A program made the position numbers and the translations under genes. Of a stretch of DNA of 64,000 bases, positions 47,101-59,744 are shown in pieces. Numbering within the stretch: position 1 is the stretch's first letter; each line of letters begins with the position of its first letter. Under the pieces are notes generated by a model. The model searched no databases, was not told the origin of the DNA, and was given only the letters and a program-made list of their open reading frames with translations. Origin of the DNA: Salvator merianae (Eukaryota; Chordata; Lepidosauria; Squamata; Teiidae); the NCBI GenBank assembly GCA_003586115.2, contig QVOM02000073.1:42214289-42278288 (forward strand), read 5' to 3'.

Positions 47101-48889
47101 CTACCCAGCCAAGGTTGAAGGATGGGCCAGCAAAGAAGGCCTTGAGGATGGGACAGGAGAGCCTAACAACTAGAAAAGAATCATGTTGAGGCCAGTGAAA
47201 TGCAATGTGTATAGTACTCAAGACTGCCCTCCAGAGCTGATAAGTGTCATAGCCATAGTCAGTCTTGGTAACACAGTTGAGCTGGTAGTGCAGACTGTCA
47301 CCTCACAGAGAAGCAGTGGGGAAGTAGAGTGTGCCCTGGGGATAAGGCAGGGGTCATAGGTTCATGACTGATGCTCTCTATGCCCAAATATCAGGTGTCT
47401 TCCCAGCCACACCAGACAGCCCACCCTTGTCTTCGGGTTGCAGTTCCATTGTCTGTCCTTGCATAACAAATTCTCCTTGAACATCAAGCTGTTAATGTCT
47501 CATCAGAATGACTGAGCCCTTGTGAGCTCTGAGACAGGAAAGAAGAGATGTTTTCCCTCTCCCAGCTTCTGTGAATGGAGTGTGGCATTCCTGCATTTGC
47601 TAGTGAGCAGTCTATATACTGTCTGGGCATATTGGCAAGGGAAGTCAACATACTATTTGGCCACACCCAGCTTGCGTTATTCAAATCCATGTGATAGACA
47701 AAATGGAAGATAGTAGGTGGTAAGTATCTTTAGATGATTAGTTCTGGCTTTCAGGCCAGGCATGCAGCTCAGAGAATCCAAGGATATTACCATATCGGAT
47801 GCAATGCATGTAGGGAAAAGGAATCGGAAGGCAGAATCCAGTTCATGTACAGAGTAGGGAATAGATGGCTGATGAAAGGAAGAATGGCAGGGATGTGTGG
47901 GTTAGGACTTTTGATGGCAGTGCTCCCACAGATGCTGGGTATGGTACCATATCAGGTTGAAGGAGTACAACAATGACCTCTGGGAATGGGCCCACCATAA
48001 CTTGTTTGTCCCACCTCTTCATTTCAGCATCAGGACATAGGTGTGGACAACTGTGATGCTCAGGATGCAAGGTGAAAAACATGAAGGACCATCATCAGGC
48101 CACTGGTTGGCACTTGTCAGCAGCAGTTGGGAAGGTGTGCCTATGCTGGGCAGTGGCGACAACTAGTTTGCCTGAGCACTGGTGAGGTCAACCTGGAAGA
48201 TACCAGAAACAACATGCTATATATGGTTGATACTTTGGACCTTAACGGTAGCACCTGGAGCTGGAAGTGCAGTTAGTTTGTAAATGTTGGTAGGTGCAGT
48301 AAAAGTATGTGGGCATGAGAGTATGCTGTACCAGCAACAGGGGTGTGTGAACGTCGCCTTTGTGCTTATGCTCCCAGATGCATCACCTGGCATAGAGTGA
48401 CAGAAGTCCTTCTCATATTCCTCTTCCAATTCCTAGTGACTTCAGCACCTAAGGCCTAATACCTTTACCAGTCAGGCTTCTGAATAAAGACTTGTGGAGC
48501 TATAATCGGAAAAATAATAAGGATGAGGTGTGTGTATGAGAGAGGGAGGGGAGAGGAAGGCAGGAGAAAGTTATGGTGGTGATGGTGGTTGTGAAGCTTG
48601 TTTCAGAGGCTTCAGTGTTCCCAAAGGGAAATAAACCCATGCTTCATCATATCCTAACTTTCATCTTTGGACATGAGAGGAAGTGCATGCAGTTTATGGA
48701 CAGAATGTTCTTTTGCTCTGTGCTGCCTATTAGAGGCTGTCATCTTGCTTAGCTGGTCAAGATCTACCCCAGGGAGCATTTTTATCGAGGATTCTGGTTT
48801 CTGCTTGCTATTACTTTGATTCATAATGTGAAAAGAGGAAAAGGGTGTCATTTTTTATAAGGCCTAGGCCAGACCATTCTATGAAAACT
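44131..48889. other. long unassigned tract
   Basis: I find no transposon end, exon or RNA gene in this stretch. Many short open frames exist but none shows family motifs or a plausible exon structure that can be read without splicing evidence. Confidence 0.4.
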
Positions 48890-49330
48890 CATACTTCCAT
48901 TTTCTGGCTGAAATAAAGCAAAGGTATTTAGCTTGGGTTTCTGTTAAAAAACAACAGAGCTTAATTTTAGGGTGAGGTTTACTGTGAATGCTCTCGCTCT
49001 GCTTCCCCATTCCTCCCTGCTTCCTTTCTTCATGCCAACTGTATTGTTTTCTACACCAGCCTTTTTGACTTCCATTGGAACGCTAAATAAGCTGTTGGAA
49101 AGAGATGGTACTTAAATAGCTCTAATTAAGCAGAAGCTCTGGTTTAACTTTTTACAGTGCAGGTAATTTATACAAAATACTGGCAGCACTTTGGACGCAT
49201 TAGCTTCATAGGGAGGAAAAGGGGGTCAGTATTCGCTTGAAATATGCCTGTTATTACCAACACTTCTCAGCATCTCTGCAAGGCATAATTTAAAAACAAT
49301 TTTTTCACTCTGAATTGCACCATCTGGAAT
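48890..49330. other. unique-looking AT-balanced block, candidate conserved non-coding sequence
   Basis: The block lacks repeat signatures and contains TAATTA-type homeodomain motifs such as CTCTAATTAAGCAG near 49122. It ends just before a poly-G run at 49332-49343. The suggestion of conservation is inference only. Confidence 0.25.
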
Positions 49331-50129
49331 GGGGGGGGGGGGACTCAATAATATATTTACACGCGGCTCCAGCTGACTGTAACGTGACTACATGAAGTAT
49401 ATATTTCTTTGCCATTTTCAGATATGGATCCAGATAACATACCATCTTGGCATAGGGACAAAAAATAATACAAACAAGACTATATATGAATACATCTACC
49501 CAGGGAATTGAGTAATGCCATCAGCCTCTAAAAAGAGAAAGCTTGCTTCCTGTACTGCTTTGAATTGTCTATAAACATTGATTCCTAGTTTAAACTGTAC
49601 AGGATAAGAACAAGGACATCATCTGACCCAGCTGTGAAAATACAGATGTACACAGAATCATGTAAGCAGACAAATCCTCGTGCAGAACTACCTCACCATC
49701 CTGATTTTAGTGTAGCTCAGAATTAATGCCGGAGGGAAAAGCTGGAAAGTGTTTTATATGAAAACTCAGTACCTGCTATACTGTATCCTATGTGCCTTTG
49801 CTTCCTTTTGCCATTACCAGATGAGGAGAAAAAGTAGTGAGCAGGTTGGGTCTTGCTATTTTTCCATACACTGATTATCTCTGGCAACAGAAGTAGAGTT
49901 AATAGCTCTAAATATTCCTTCTGGGTTATTTTGTCTGGAGTTTTGTATCTTGCTACTCCTCCCTCCAGGGTAAATTTCAGAGAAGGACAAGAAGACATGG
50001 AAATGTGCTACGATGGCAGAGTGACTCCTAATCTCTTCCCCTGTTTCATTTCTAGACCATTTTAATCAGTGACATTCTCAACACTTCAATTATTCTCACC
50101 ATATACCTGAAGATGTGTGTGTGTGGGGG
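49331..50129. other. unassigned sequence
   Basis: A poly-G run at about 49332-49343; otherwise nothing recognised. Confidence 0.35.
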
Positions 50130-51560
50130 GGTTACAACAGTAAAAAAAAATTAAAAAGTATCCACTTAAAACAGTAACAGTGCCTGAAAGGGAGAGGGGA
50201 AGCTGTTTTCTCAGCCAAAGGCTAGGGTAGATTGCAGTGCTTTTACCAGTTATTCCACAGTCTGCAGGCTACCACCAAGGAGGCCCTGTCCCAAGAACCC
50301 ACCCTTAGCTACTGAAAATGGTGGTACAACCTGGAGGGCCTTAACTGTAGGTCTTAAGACATGGCTAAGTCAATATGAAGGAAGGCTTCCCTTTAGATAT
50401 TTTGGGCCCAAGCTGTTTAGGGTCTTATAGTTCAAAGTTAAAACTTGAATTGGGTTCAGGAGCAAACTGGCAGTCAGTAGAGCTCTTTTAAGACCAACAT
50501 GATGTGCATCTGCTAGTAGTACCCGTTAGCAGTTTCACTGCTGCATTCTGCACCAGCTACAGCTTCCAAACTGTCTTCAAGGGTAGTCCCACATAAAGTG
50601 CATTACAATAGTCCAATCTGGAAGCTACTGTGGCCAGATTGCCTCTGTCTAGAAAGGGCTGGAGCTAATGAACCAGCCAGAATTGGAAGTAGGTGCTTTT
50701 GACCACCATCTCCACCTGAACTGTAAGTGTCATTGTAGAATCCAGGAGTACCCTAGTGCTTGTCCCTTCTAGGATAACACAGCTCCATCAAGTACGGGGT
50801 GTCTCCCTACTTCATGGACCCAAGACCCTGTGACATATAGTACCTCTATCTGTCAGCTTCAATCTATTAGCCCCCATCCAGCCCATTACTGCCTCAAGCA
50901 CCTGTCATGCACTTCAACCACCTCTCCTGCTTCAGATGTCTTAGAGAGATAGAGCTGGGTTTCATCTGCATATCGATGACACTTCACTTTAAATCTCCTA
51001 ATGAGCTCTCCCAGCAGTTTCATGTAGATAGTAAGGAGCATGGTAGATAAGATTGACTTCCGAGGAACCTCACAGGTGAATTCCCAGGATTTCAAACAAG
51101 AATCTCCTGCAGTCACTCTCTGGCATCAGCCTTGAAGATAGGAGTGGGACTACAGTGCCTCCAGTTCCCAGACTCTGTAGCTTTTCCAGCAGGATACCAT
51201 GGTCAATGGTATCAAAAGCTGCAGAGAGATCTAGGAGAACCAACAGGGTCATACTCTCCCTGTCTTTCTCCTCAGTCAGAGAGAGCAAGGCTGTTTCAGT
51301 GCCATAACTGGGTCTGAGGCCACATTGAAATGGATCTACATAATCAGCTTCTTCCAAGCATGTCTGGAGTTGAATAGCCATGGTCCTCTTGAATACTTTG
51401 CCCAAAAAGCGTATGTACTCCACCAAGCAATAGCTGTTTAAATCTTCTGGGACCAGGGAGGACCACTTGAGGAGATGGCATAGCACTGCCTTTTTAAGAG
51501 CCAGCAGGACCACTGCATCTCTCAAAGAGGCATTCACCCTTCCCTAGACCCACCCACTCA
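50130..51560 (-). mobile_element. L2-like LINE copy, antisense
   Basis: It aligns end to end with 23880-25360. On the minus strand the block LSAAFDTIDHGILLEKLQSLG is within 51070-51537, and the active-site block reads YADETQLYL (within 50886-51116), a change of the second catalytic Asp to Glu. The frame is broken in several places. No nested insertion is seen, making it a second reference copy. Confidence 0.88.
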
Positions 51561-51974
51561 TACCCTACTGGCTATCTTTTATCAGTAAAGAGGGACAGGG
51601 ATCTAGAGGGCATGTGGTTGGTCAAAACCTCAGGCCACAACAACTGAAACTGATTCAAAGCAACTGTACCAGATGGTTCTCTGGACACTCCCCTAGGATT
51701 ATTCTGAGGTATGGCATCCAATCCCATGTGAATCTGAGGACTCAAAGTGCCCTGCAAATTTGTCACAGCAGATGACACATGGTTGCCACCCTTGCTCCCT
51801 CAGGCTTGATCTTACAGGGCCAATCGCCACACAAAAAAGCTCTGCCAGTTATTCAAGGATGCAATGGTGGTGGAGAAATAAGTCCTTTTCGCCGCTATAG
51901 CCTTTTAGACAAAATCATATACAGAGAGAGAAAATAGAGATGTAAATATTTTTCTAGTAACTCTTGGAACCTGT
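51561..51974. other. unassigned sequence
   Basis: May include the 5' margin of the L2 copy. Nothing else recognised. Confidence 0.35.
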
Positions 51975-52170
51975 ATACATCTAAGTTTTAATCCACCTTC
52001 AGAGTGAGGGAACACACTGGCAAAGTGGCTAGTCATTTTCTTTCCACTTTAATTAACTCAAAGATTGATTTTCTGAGTTAGAAAATGCTGAAAGAAAACA
52101 GCTTGTTACTTTGCTGATGTGTTCTGTCACACTGAAAGTGGACTGAAGCTGGATTAAAATTTATGTGTAT
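51975..52170. mobile_element. palindromic miniature element, about 195 bp
   Basis: The left arm ACATCTAAGTTTTAATCCA… and right arm …TGGATTAAAATTTATGTGT are inverse copies extending inward to GGCAAAGT/ACTTTGC. The left arm lacks about 10 bases (GTCCACTTT-like) kept in the right arm. Same family as 57306-57522. Confidence 0.7.
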
Positions 52171-52752
52171 ATGGGCCCTTGGTTTCCTTGGATATATTGG
52201 GGTTGGGTTCTTGCTGCGAGAATTAAAGAAAGGCATGTGATAGGTCACTGATAGGTCATTGGGATGGATGTTGAATGGAAGAGGTCAAGGGGATTAGAGT
52301 GTGATGTCATGGTTCAACCTCATGTTCTGGCATGGGAAAAACACCACAAGTCTGTCACTATACTGAGGATTCAGAATGGACAAATCTCTTGTGGCACATA
52401 GGAGACCCCCCCCCCCCAAGGATCTAGTCCATCTGCAGTCTTTTGCGGAGCAGTGGTTCAGGGCACCTCATTACCACTCAGGAATGTTTCCAGTGAGTCT
52501 GATCCCTGGGAAGTACAAGACTGACTGCCAGTCCAAGCACAAACAATCTGTGTATCCTTGAATACCTGTTCAATGGAAACAGCTGCATCTCCAGTGATTC
52601 CTGTGTCATGAGGAGTTCCTTGTACAGAGAGGCTGTCCTCTTTCCTGACTGAAGGGTTGCAAGTTAGCCATCTGATCTGGAGGTCTTCCTCTGAACAACC
52701 CATACTCTTTCTAAGTAGTTCTCAAAGGACAGGTTGCCTTGTAGATCTCCAA
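52171..52752. other. unassigned sequence
   Basis: Contains a poly-C run at about 52408-52419. Nothing else recognised. Confidence 0.35.
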
Positions 52753-52901
52753 GGCTGCATCCAGACATTGCTTACTTATTCCACTATATTTGGATATTCT
52801 GGAATAAAGCACTCCAGGGACTGCTTTATTCAGGAATATCCATGCTTTATTCTGGAATTTCCAAATATTGCAGGATAAATATGTGATGTCTGGATGCAAC
52901 C
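52753..52901. mobile_element. 149-bp hairpin miniature element
   Basis: Ends GGCTGCATCCAGACAT and ATGTCTGGATGCAACC. The arms continue almost to the centre (TATTTGGATATTC… / …GGAATTTCCAAATA), so nearly the whole element is one inverted repeat. Flanks CAA and AAA are compatible with, but do not prove, a 3-bp duplication. Confidence 0.75.
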
Positions 52902-53190
52902 AAAGAAGGAAAAACACAAGAAACTATGCTTCAAAGGCCATAGAAACAGAGCATTTATTTCGCTTCAACAGGATTCCTTGAAGATAGACATGTAAATCAT
53001 TCTCTCCACTGTGAAAGCAAAGAAACCATAAATACAATGGAAAATACATGTTTTTGATAGGGAAAAATGCCTGGTACCTGGTATGGAGGCAAGAAATTGT
53101 CTATCATTAGTTCCAAGGGTTAAAAATAGGAAAATGAAATAGAATCTTTCACTAGCTTGCTATCTAGCTTTGCTACTCTTATTCAAATTC
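52902..53190. other. unassigned sequence
   Basis: Nothing recognised. Confidence 0.35.
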
Positions 53191-53193
53191 TTT

Positions 53194-53652
53194 GGGTCTT
53201 TTCACACTTACCACTGTAGAGCAGGATAATTATCCTGTTCTAGGGTGGCATGGACCATGCAGTGCAGGCACAGTCCACACTGTGTGACCCTAGCACTTAC
53301 CTTCAGCAGGCAACCAGCATTCAAGGTGCAAATGCTGGTAACTTTGCTCTGTCCTGACCATGGCAGCGGCCGGGAAGCATCCGGCTGTTGCCAAGGCGAC
53401 CACTAGCACTGTGTAGCTTGCAGGTGCACAAAATCACAATTGGGTAATCACTTAGGCCCAGCTGCCATGTGCGGTGTGGTGGCTGCAGCAAGTGAGAATG
53501 CACTTTACTAGGAGCTGGATACCAGCTTCTGGTAAAACTGTGGAGCACTAATTCGTACTCCACAGCTAGGAGAGATTGGCAGCAGTGTTATGCTGCTCCT
53601 GGCCACTTGGGCCTCTCCCTGACGCTTGCTAGCACAAAGTGCAGACAGGCTA
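53194..53652 (-). mobile_element. GGGCC-family short DNA transposon, 459 bp, likely TSD TTT
   Basis: Left end GGGTCTTTTCACACTTACCA, right end AAGTGCAGACAGGC. TTT lies on both sides (53191-53193 and 53653-53655). The AGGATAATTATCCT palindrome is next to the left end, so the copy is reversed, like 7083-7516. The interior contains the GGCAGCGGCCGGGAAGCATC module shared with 11160-11200. Confidence 0.8.
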
Positions 53653-53655
53653 TTT

Positions 53656-53988
53656 GTTCCATCTGTACAATCTGCTAGCTGTCATTATTCCTTGATTAAA
53701 TTCACCTGCTGGTGCTGGGTGGTAATCCCACAGTCATATTAAGCTCCTTTGATACAAATGAACCTGTAATTCAAATACAGGTATGGTAAATACAAAGAGC
53801 ACAGACTGGATGTCCTTATGTATTATAATATAATACCAAGGAAGGTCATTTTATTTCTAACTAATGGTTAGAATACTTAAGTAGGACAAATGGAGGAACA
53901 TGAAATAGCAGGAAGATTAGGACTGGGTACACTTAAAATGCAATTGGAAGGATTATTTATTTATTGCCATCACGTGCTTCAAACATAA
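53656..53988. other. unassigned AT-rich sequence
   Basis: Nothing recognised. Confidence 0.35.
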
Positions 53989-54218
53989 GGCTGCGATCAT
54001 GCACAATAAAGAAAAGCACCTCAAAGGCAGCTCAGATAGTATTGCCATATACCAGTGTCCAGCTCATCTCTAATGTACATTAAAGTCCAGAAAAAGTACT
54101 TCCAAAGTGCTTTAGAGGTGGAATGGAGAAGGACTGAGAATGGGATAAGAACACTGGTGCCACAGGCTACCTCTTCCAAAATGCTTACAATCAACATTTT
54201 AGATGTGTGTGAATGCAG
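53989..54218. mobile_element. palindromic miniature element, about 230 bp
   Basis: Ends GGCTGCGATCATGCAC and the inverse style GTGTGTGAATGCAG. Internal 'CAAAGGCAGCT…' and 'CTTCCAAAGTGCTTTAGAGGTGGAA' resemble 42648-42872. Flanking duplication unresolved. Confidence 0.6.
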
Positions 54219-57138
54219 TTTAAAGGTAAACTCCATGAATATCACTAGTTAGACAACACTGGAATCAAAGCAATTGCATAACATGATAAATGCAGTTCAG
54301 TCAACCTGCTAGAAATCCCTCCAGTACTGAAGTTCCCCAAAGCTTTCATGATCTGTCTTTTTCTGCTAATTAAGATAGATTCTTCTGATAGAATCTAACA
54401 ATAGCAGATGACAGTCATTATTTAATTGTATTATTATTATTTTAGTAGAATAGAGTAAAACTCTGACTTATGTCAATTACTGCACATATGTGACTATTTA
54501 AGGAGTTGTTTTATACACAACTCAAAAGTAAGCCCTCCTGAGTTCAATGGAACTTATATCCAGGGATGTACTTAAGATCCTAATAAACCTTCATTTAGGT
54601 CTAACTTCCTTTGGGGCTAGTCCCAAAAAAGTATGTAATAATACATAATCATGGCTAAAAATTACATAGGATTAATGCTGTACATTGTTAAAAACATGAA
54701 AAATAAGCAATGTATCACTCTTGCCTAATGCCTCTGTGGGCTGGGTGCCCAGAAGACACTGCAACCCCTGTCATAGGGGACTGGTCAACAGTTTTAATAC
54801 TGCTCCTGGAAAAAAGGTGAGAAATCAAGGTCTCTAGTGAAAATATTTAAAGCCTAGGTAGATTGAAGTGAGATCAGTAAGTGTCCTGTTTTAAACAAAC
54901 ATTTAAATGTCAAGACCAAAACTGACAATGCAGCTTTTTCCTCAAACTGGCATCATAGGTGGAATCCAGACAGGAAGGAGGGAGCATTTTAAGCAAACTA
55001 CCTTTCCCCCTTTGCATTAAAGGAAAGCATTCATTTCTCTTTAATGTGAATGTGCTGTCTGCTCTCTAACTGCCTGTCAAATGGTGGCAAGGTATTTCCC
55101 AGTCACCATTTGATAGGTTGAAAGGCTTGTTCCTCCTCACCCATGGCATGGTCGCTTGAGATTTTGAGACCCCGGTCTCAAAATTACAGCTGATCCTGCA
55201 AGGGGGAAGAAGAAACAGCTTCCCCCACCCTTCAAATAGCAGCTGGGAATTCCTTCACCATCACTTGACAGGAAGGGAAGAGGGATTCTCCCACCCACAT
55301 AGGGATTTCCTCCCCCCAGGTTCATATCAGAATGTTGCACTCTTCCTCTGTATTGAATGAGCAGTGAAGGTGCAGTGTCATGCAGACCCTGCATTCTCAT
55401 TCTGTATTCACAGTGCCATAACAAGGCTATGAGAATTGTACCACAAATTCTTATGGCCTTTCCTGTCAATAATCCAGCCTGGTGTTTGGGGCTTTTTTTT
55501 TTTTTGATATTAGATGGTAAATATAAAATATATTTACAGTAGAGTGAGCTATACACTCTTCAAGTGATGGAACGATGTCTAATAAAGTTTGCCAAACATT
55601 CCAAAAAGAGATTTTAACTTCCTCCCATTTCATCTATAACAGCTGAAATGGAAAGAATTTGTTTGAGGCAAGCTCCCATAGCTGTCATTTTTAAAGGAAA
55701 GTCCCATGTGCCTTGCCTGATGCTGGTGTAGCTTAAAAACCTGCAATATAAACATTGATCCTCATGGTCTGTCTTTTCTCCATGGTTTCAAAGAGAGGCC
55801 TTTCATAACCCCACTGAACGAGGCTGAAAAGTTGATTACAAGGGGGTATATGTAAAACCAACACTCTGCCACAAATCTCTGGGTCTGCCCTTCAGACAGC
55901 ACCACCTACCAAAGCAATCCCTAGCTTATGACAACCCTCACAAAAATATCGGAAAACCAAGCAAGACATTTGCCCGAGGCTAGCGGATGGATGCTGCCAC
56001 ATCCATGGGTTGGCTGCAAGTTGGACCTGCAAGTAAAACAGATTTCCAGCAAGGTGACCACATACCTCCAGAAAAAAAATCGCCATCCGACCGTGCCGAA
56101 ATCACCAGCGCATTAAAACTACTACTTCTGTTCTCCTGTTTTGACTCCAGTTTTCTCTTGCCAGGCAGAAAGAATTGTTTTCCTGCTCTTTGTAACTGAC
56201 AAGCCAGATTCTCGGCTGATTATATTATGATACATTCACCCTTTTTCTAACAGTAATTCAGTAGACTGTAGACTGTATTGACAGTTGCCATAGTGAATAT
56301 ATTAATAACTATAGTCAAGGAGATGAAATCCTACATCAGGCTTACAGTAACAGAAATATAAAGAGCACGTTGGGATTGGAAAAACCCAAACCTTCAAGCT
56401 GGTTTCCTATTCCAAATCAGTTTTCACTTTGACACCAACATTAGGAAGTTTGGTTTGGTCCCATTTATTATTTTGTCAAATTTTGAAAGCTGCTGAAAAA
56501 CTGGTAGACGTGCAATTGAGTGTCTGCAGAGAGAAAAGAAGAATTTGACAGGTCTGTAATAGGGGGAAACATTGAGCTGTAACAAGCAGGCAGAGAGGTA
56601 GTTGAAAGGTTAGCTCTGTCTTGGCATTGTACACTTTCATATGTTGCAAAACAGGAAAAGCAGGAGTGGTAGAACTCAGTTGTTATATAGCTAAAAGGTT
56701 TTGACAGGTCAATGATCGATCAAATCACCGAGAGGATATTTTTATGAAAGGCCTCCAGATGGCAGGAGTAATACATTACTATTCGCCTTTCCTCTGTGGC
56801 TTTGTTATAGACATCCCCTGATCTTTCCTCCACCCACCCCCCCATTAGCAAAATATATACTGCCTTTTCTACCATAAGGCCCAACTTTTATTCTTTTACT
56901 TTTATTCTTTCTTATTTTTTATTTTTTAGGAAGAAACTTAAGTGACCAACCTTCAGTAATGTTAGTGCAATGGGGATTTTCAAAATAGGTTTTACTGTCT
57001 ACGGTATGAATAGTTAGGTGTGTTTTCTTCTCAATGAAAGTAGAAACATGCAGACAGGAAGTCTCTGACTTTGCATTTTAACCTTTGTATTGATCGAAAA
57101 CTGCTGTTCACTTCGTAAAAAACTTCTCTTTTCAGAAC
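54219..57138. other. long unassigned tract
   Basis: No transposon end, exon or RNA gene recognised. A T-run occurs at 55493-55505. A 139-codon minus-strand open frame at 55137-55556 lacks family motifs. Confidence 0.35.
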
Positions 57139-57306
57139 TTAGACAATCTGCATCTGAACACTTAAAAAAAAAAAAAAAAAAGGTAGTTCAAAACCATCTT
57201 AGAGGTGGCAGCCTCCGCATGCTAGTGCCTTAATTCCAAAATGCATTCTATGGCCTTTAAATTGGATTAATACCATGCTACCACCTTTAAGCTACTTTTG
57301 AGCTTC
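57139..57306. mobile_element. palindromic miniature element with long A-run
   Basis: Left part CTGCATCTGAACACTT then an 18-base A-run, AGAGGTGGCAGCCTC and CTAGTGCCTTAA; right part TGCTACCACCTTTAAGC and 'GAGCTTCTACATCT'. Same plan as 42648-42872. Directly abuts the next element. Confidence 0.6.
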
Positions 57307-57522
57307 TACATCTAAGTTTTAATCCAGCTTCAATCCAGCTTCAGACTGGAATATTATATCAGCAAAATGACTAGTCAGTTCCTTCCCACAGTATCTAACC
57401 CCAAGGTGGATTTGCTGAGTTAGATAAAGCCACAAGCAAACAGTTTGTGAACTTGTCAATGTGTTATCTCACTCTCAAAGTGGACTGAAATTGAATCAAA
57501 ATTTAGGTGTGAATGCAGCCTA
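57306..57522. mobile_element. palindromic miniature element, about 215 bp
   Basis: Left arm ACATCTAAGTTTTAATCCAG and right arm 'GAATCAAAATTTAGGTGTGAATGC' with AGTCCACTTTG-type inner arms. A central GCTGAGTTAGATAA is shared with 44030 and 52075. A short duplication (TTCAATCCAGC) is visible in the left arm. Confidence 0.7.
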
Positions 57523-58599
57523 AGTGTGTGTGGGTGCAGCCTATTTTATGTTTGCTCCATATCCCATTCTCTTGTCATAGGAAGAATCACTTTTGTATCA
57601 TCTTTCCCAGCAAGGAGAACATATCTTGTTTGAGGCCAATTACATTGAAATGTTGAACAGTTCTTATTTGCTCTTATACTGAAGTGAAACTGCAGCTGTT
57701 CAGCATTGTATGCACCTGGTTGCCATTTTGAAAAAAAATATTGTGAATTCCAGGGATGCTTGAAAATGTAATTGCAGCTTTATGTATAATAAAATATGTT
57801 ATGAAGCAAAGATACCTCTCATATAGCATTGCAATTATTAATGATGAGAATAAAAGATCAAGATGACCCAAGTTTCAATGCCATAGACTTATTTTTGTTT
57901 ACTTCAACAATGTTAACTCCACTGCTTTCCAGAGGAATGAACTGTATGCCACAATTAAAAGGATAAAAAACGAACAAAAACTAAAAATTGTAATTAAGCC
58001 AAACTAAAAGCATCACAGAATAGGCAAAAAGCAATTGTGGCAGAAGATCAAACAGAAAATAGCAAATGAACCAGAAATTTCTGAGGGTTTTTTTTTTCCT
58101 TCCTGAGATTGTGGCACATAGAGAAAGGGTTAAAATTCTCTTCTTCCCTGACATAATAAGAATCTTGAATAGACTCTTTCCCTAGTTATTTTTGTTTGCT
58201 TCTTTGTTGTTTCAAAGGCATAATATAAACAATTCAGGCTGCATCTGTACGACCAATATGGAGCACTAGTAGAGTACATCTGGAACCCAGTGGGGAAGCA
58301 GGCCTACTCCCATTGGGCCTGCAGACTGCCCTCAAGAAGTGAAATTTACCCTTAGAGGTACTCTGAGTGCAGGGGGGGGGGGAACCTCTTCAAGGCCATA
58401 TTTCACAGTCATTCCTCTTCACTACAGCTATGTAGATTGACAGTAGTGATTTGGATGACTTACTAGAAGTGATTTTTGCATGCCACAGTTGAGTGCCAGG
58501 TCAAAAATGGCTGAGTTCTGAGGCCATTTCCAGTCTGCTGCTAAACCATGCTGGATGGAAACTTCAAAGTGGCAGAACAGTTCTAAAGCCATTTCTGCA
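57523..58599. other. unassigned sequence
   Basis: A poly-G run at about 58372-58382. Nothing else recognised. Confidence 0.35.
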
Positions 58600-58830
58600 C
58601 TTCCTCTTTGCATACCGGGGCAGCAAGGGCAGCCCTATCCCAGGATACACAACTTGTCTCAGACTGGGATGGGTTGCTGCTGGCATGGGACAGGGCTGCC
58701 TGCACTGGGACAGCTCATCTTGTGCCAGCTCCTGCCACCAATCTGAAAGCTGCACCAGTTTTGGAGAGTGTTGGAGACTCCAAAGGTCAAGGAAAGAAGC
58801 ACCCTCTCATGAGTGTCGAGAAGTCAGGCC
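58600..58830 (+). repeat. repeat X, copy 1
   Basis: 'CTCAGACTGGGATGGGTTGCTGC' and 'CAGTTTTGGAGAGTGTTGGAGACTCC' recur in diverged form at 59745-59960. It lies 40 bp left of a GGGCC element. Family unknown; no coding capacity. Confidence 0.6.
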
Positions 58831-58869
58831 CCTACACTCCTTAGGTGTAGAAACAACCTAAGTATCCAA

Positions 58870-59293
58870 GGGCCTTTTCGCACTTCAGTGCTAGTGAGTG
58901 ATTGGATACTTACTAGCACAGTGCTTCCACATTTTGTGGAGACCCTAGTGATTGGGAGCATCTGCAGACATTCCCGATTGCTGCTAGCTATGAACCACAA
59001 AAATGTAGTCCACAGTTGTACCAGGATCAGCTGGACTGCTCCCAGTGTGCATGGTTCGCAGCCACTTCCAGGTGCAAATTTTGCAGGCCACAGTGCGGCA
59101 GCGGCTCTCAGTTGCGCACCACATCCCCAGTCACCCTGGCAGCAGCCAGATGTTTCCACAGCTGCTGTCATGGCGGGGCAGCCAGCATTCATTCTGTGGG
59201 TGCTGGAAGCCCATTTCTGGGTTGTTCCAGCCCTGGCAGTGTAGCTGGCTGTTTGGATTTGAACGTTCCAAGATGGAAAGTACAAAAAGGCCC
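58870..59293 (+). mobile_element. GGGCC-family short DNA transposon, 424 bp, near-TSD CAA/CAC
   Basis: Left end GGGCCTTTTCGCACTT, right end AAAGTACAAAAAGGCCC. The flanking triplets CAA (58867-58869) and CAC (59294-59296) differ in one base. The interior shares 'CAGCTGGACTGCTCCCAGT' with 60342 and a TTGTACCAGGA module just before it. Confidence 0.82.
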
Positions 59294-59744
59294 CACGACT
59301 GGAAGCCATTGGCCATGTAAATGGCATGCCTATGGCTTTTGTGTTTCAGGGTCAGAGCATTCTGCAGCACAGACAGCCTTCATGGAAAATATTTGGTTCC
59401 TGCCTTTGTCATTATATAGCTGTTTAGGATTCTACTATCATTTCTATTACCCTGAAATGATACCAGGTGATCAAAAGCTGAGACTCTGGTTTCAATTCCC
59501 AGTGATACTTGACCTTTACATGTAGGCCTAACATACTCACTGAAACACAGTTTGTCCAGGGCCAAATACTAGAGCGTATTACCCAGAACTTCATGAGTCA
59601 TGTGAACAATAAATATAGGATAATACAACAAATAAAAAACCATGTCACATAATAAACTATAAAATATAAAGCAACAAATTAAAAACAATGTTAAAACGAA
59701 TAAGGTTATTAGTGTGACATAACTCATCCTGGCTAGAACATTCA
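59294..59744. other. unassigned sequence
   Basis: Nothing recognised. Confidence 0.35.

Noticed and set aside
59016..59525. 169-codon plus-strand open frame
   Set aside because: It lies largely inside the GGGCC element at 58870-59293 and has no protein motif.
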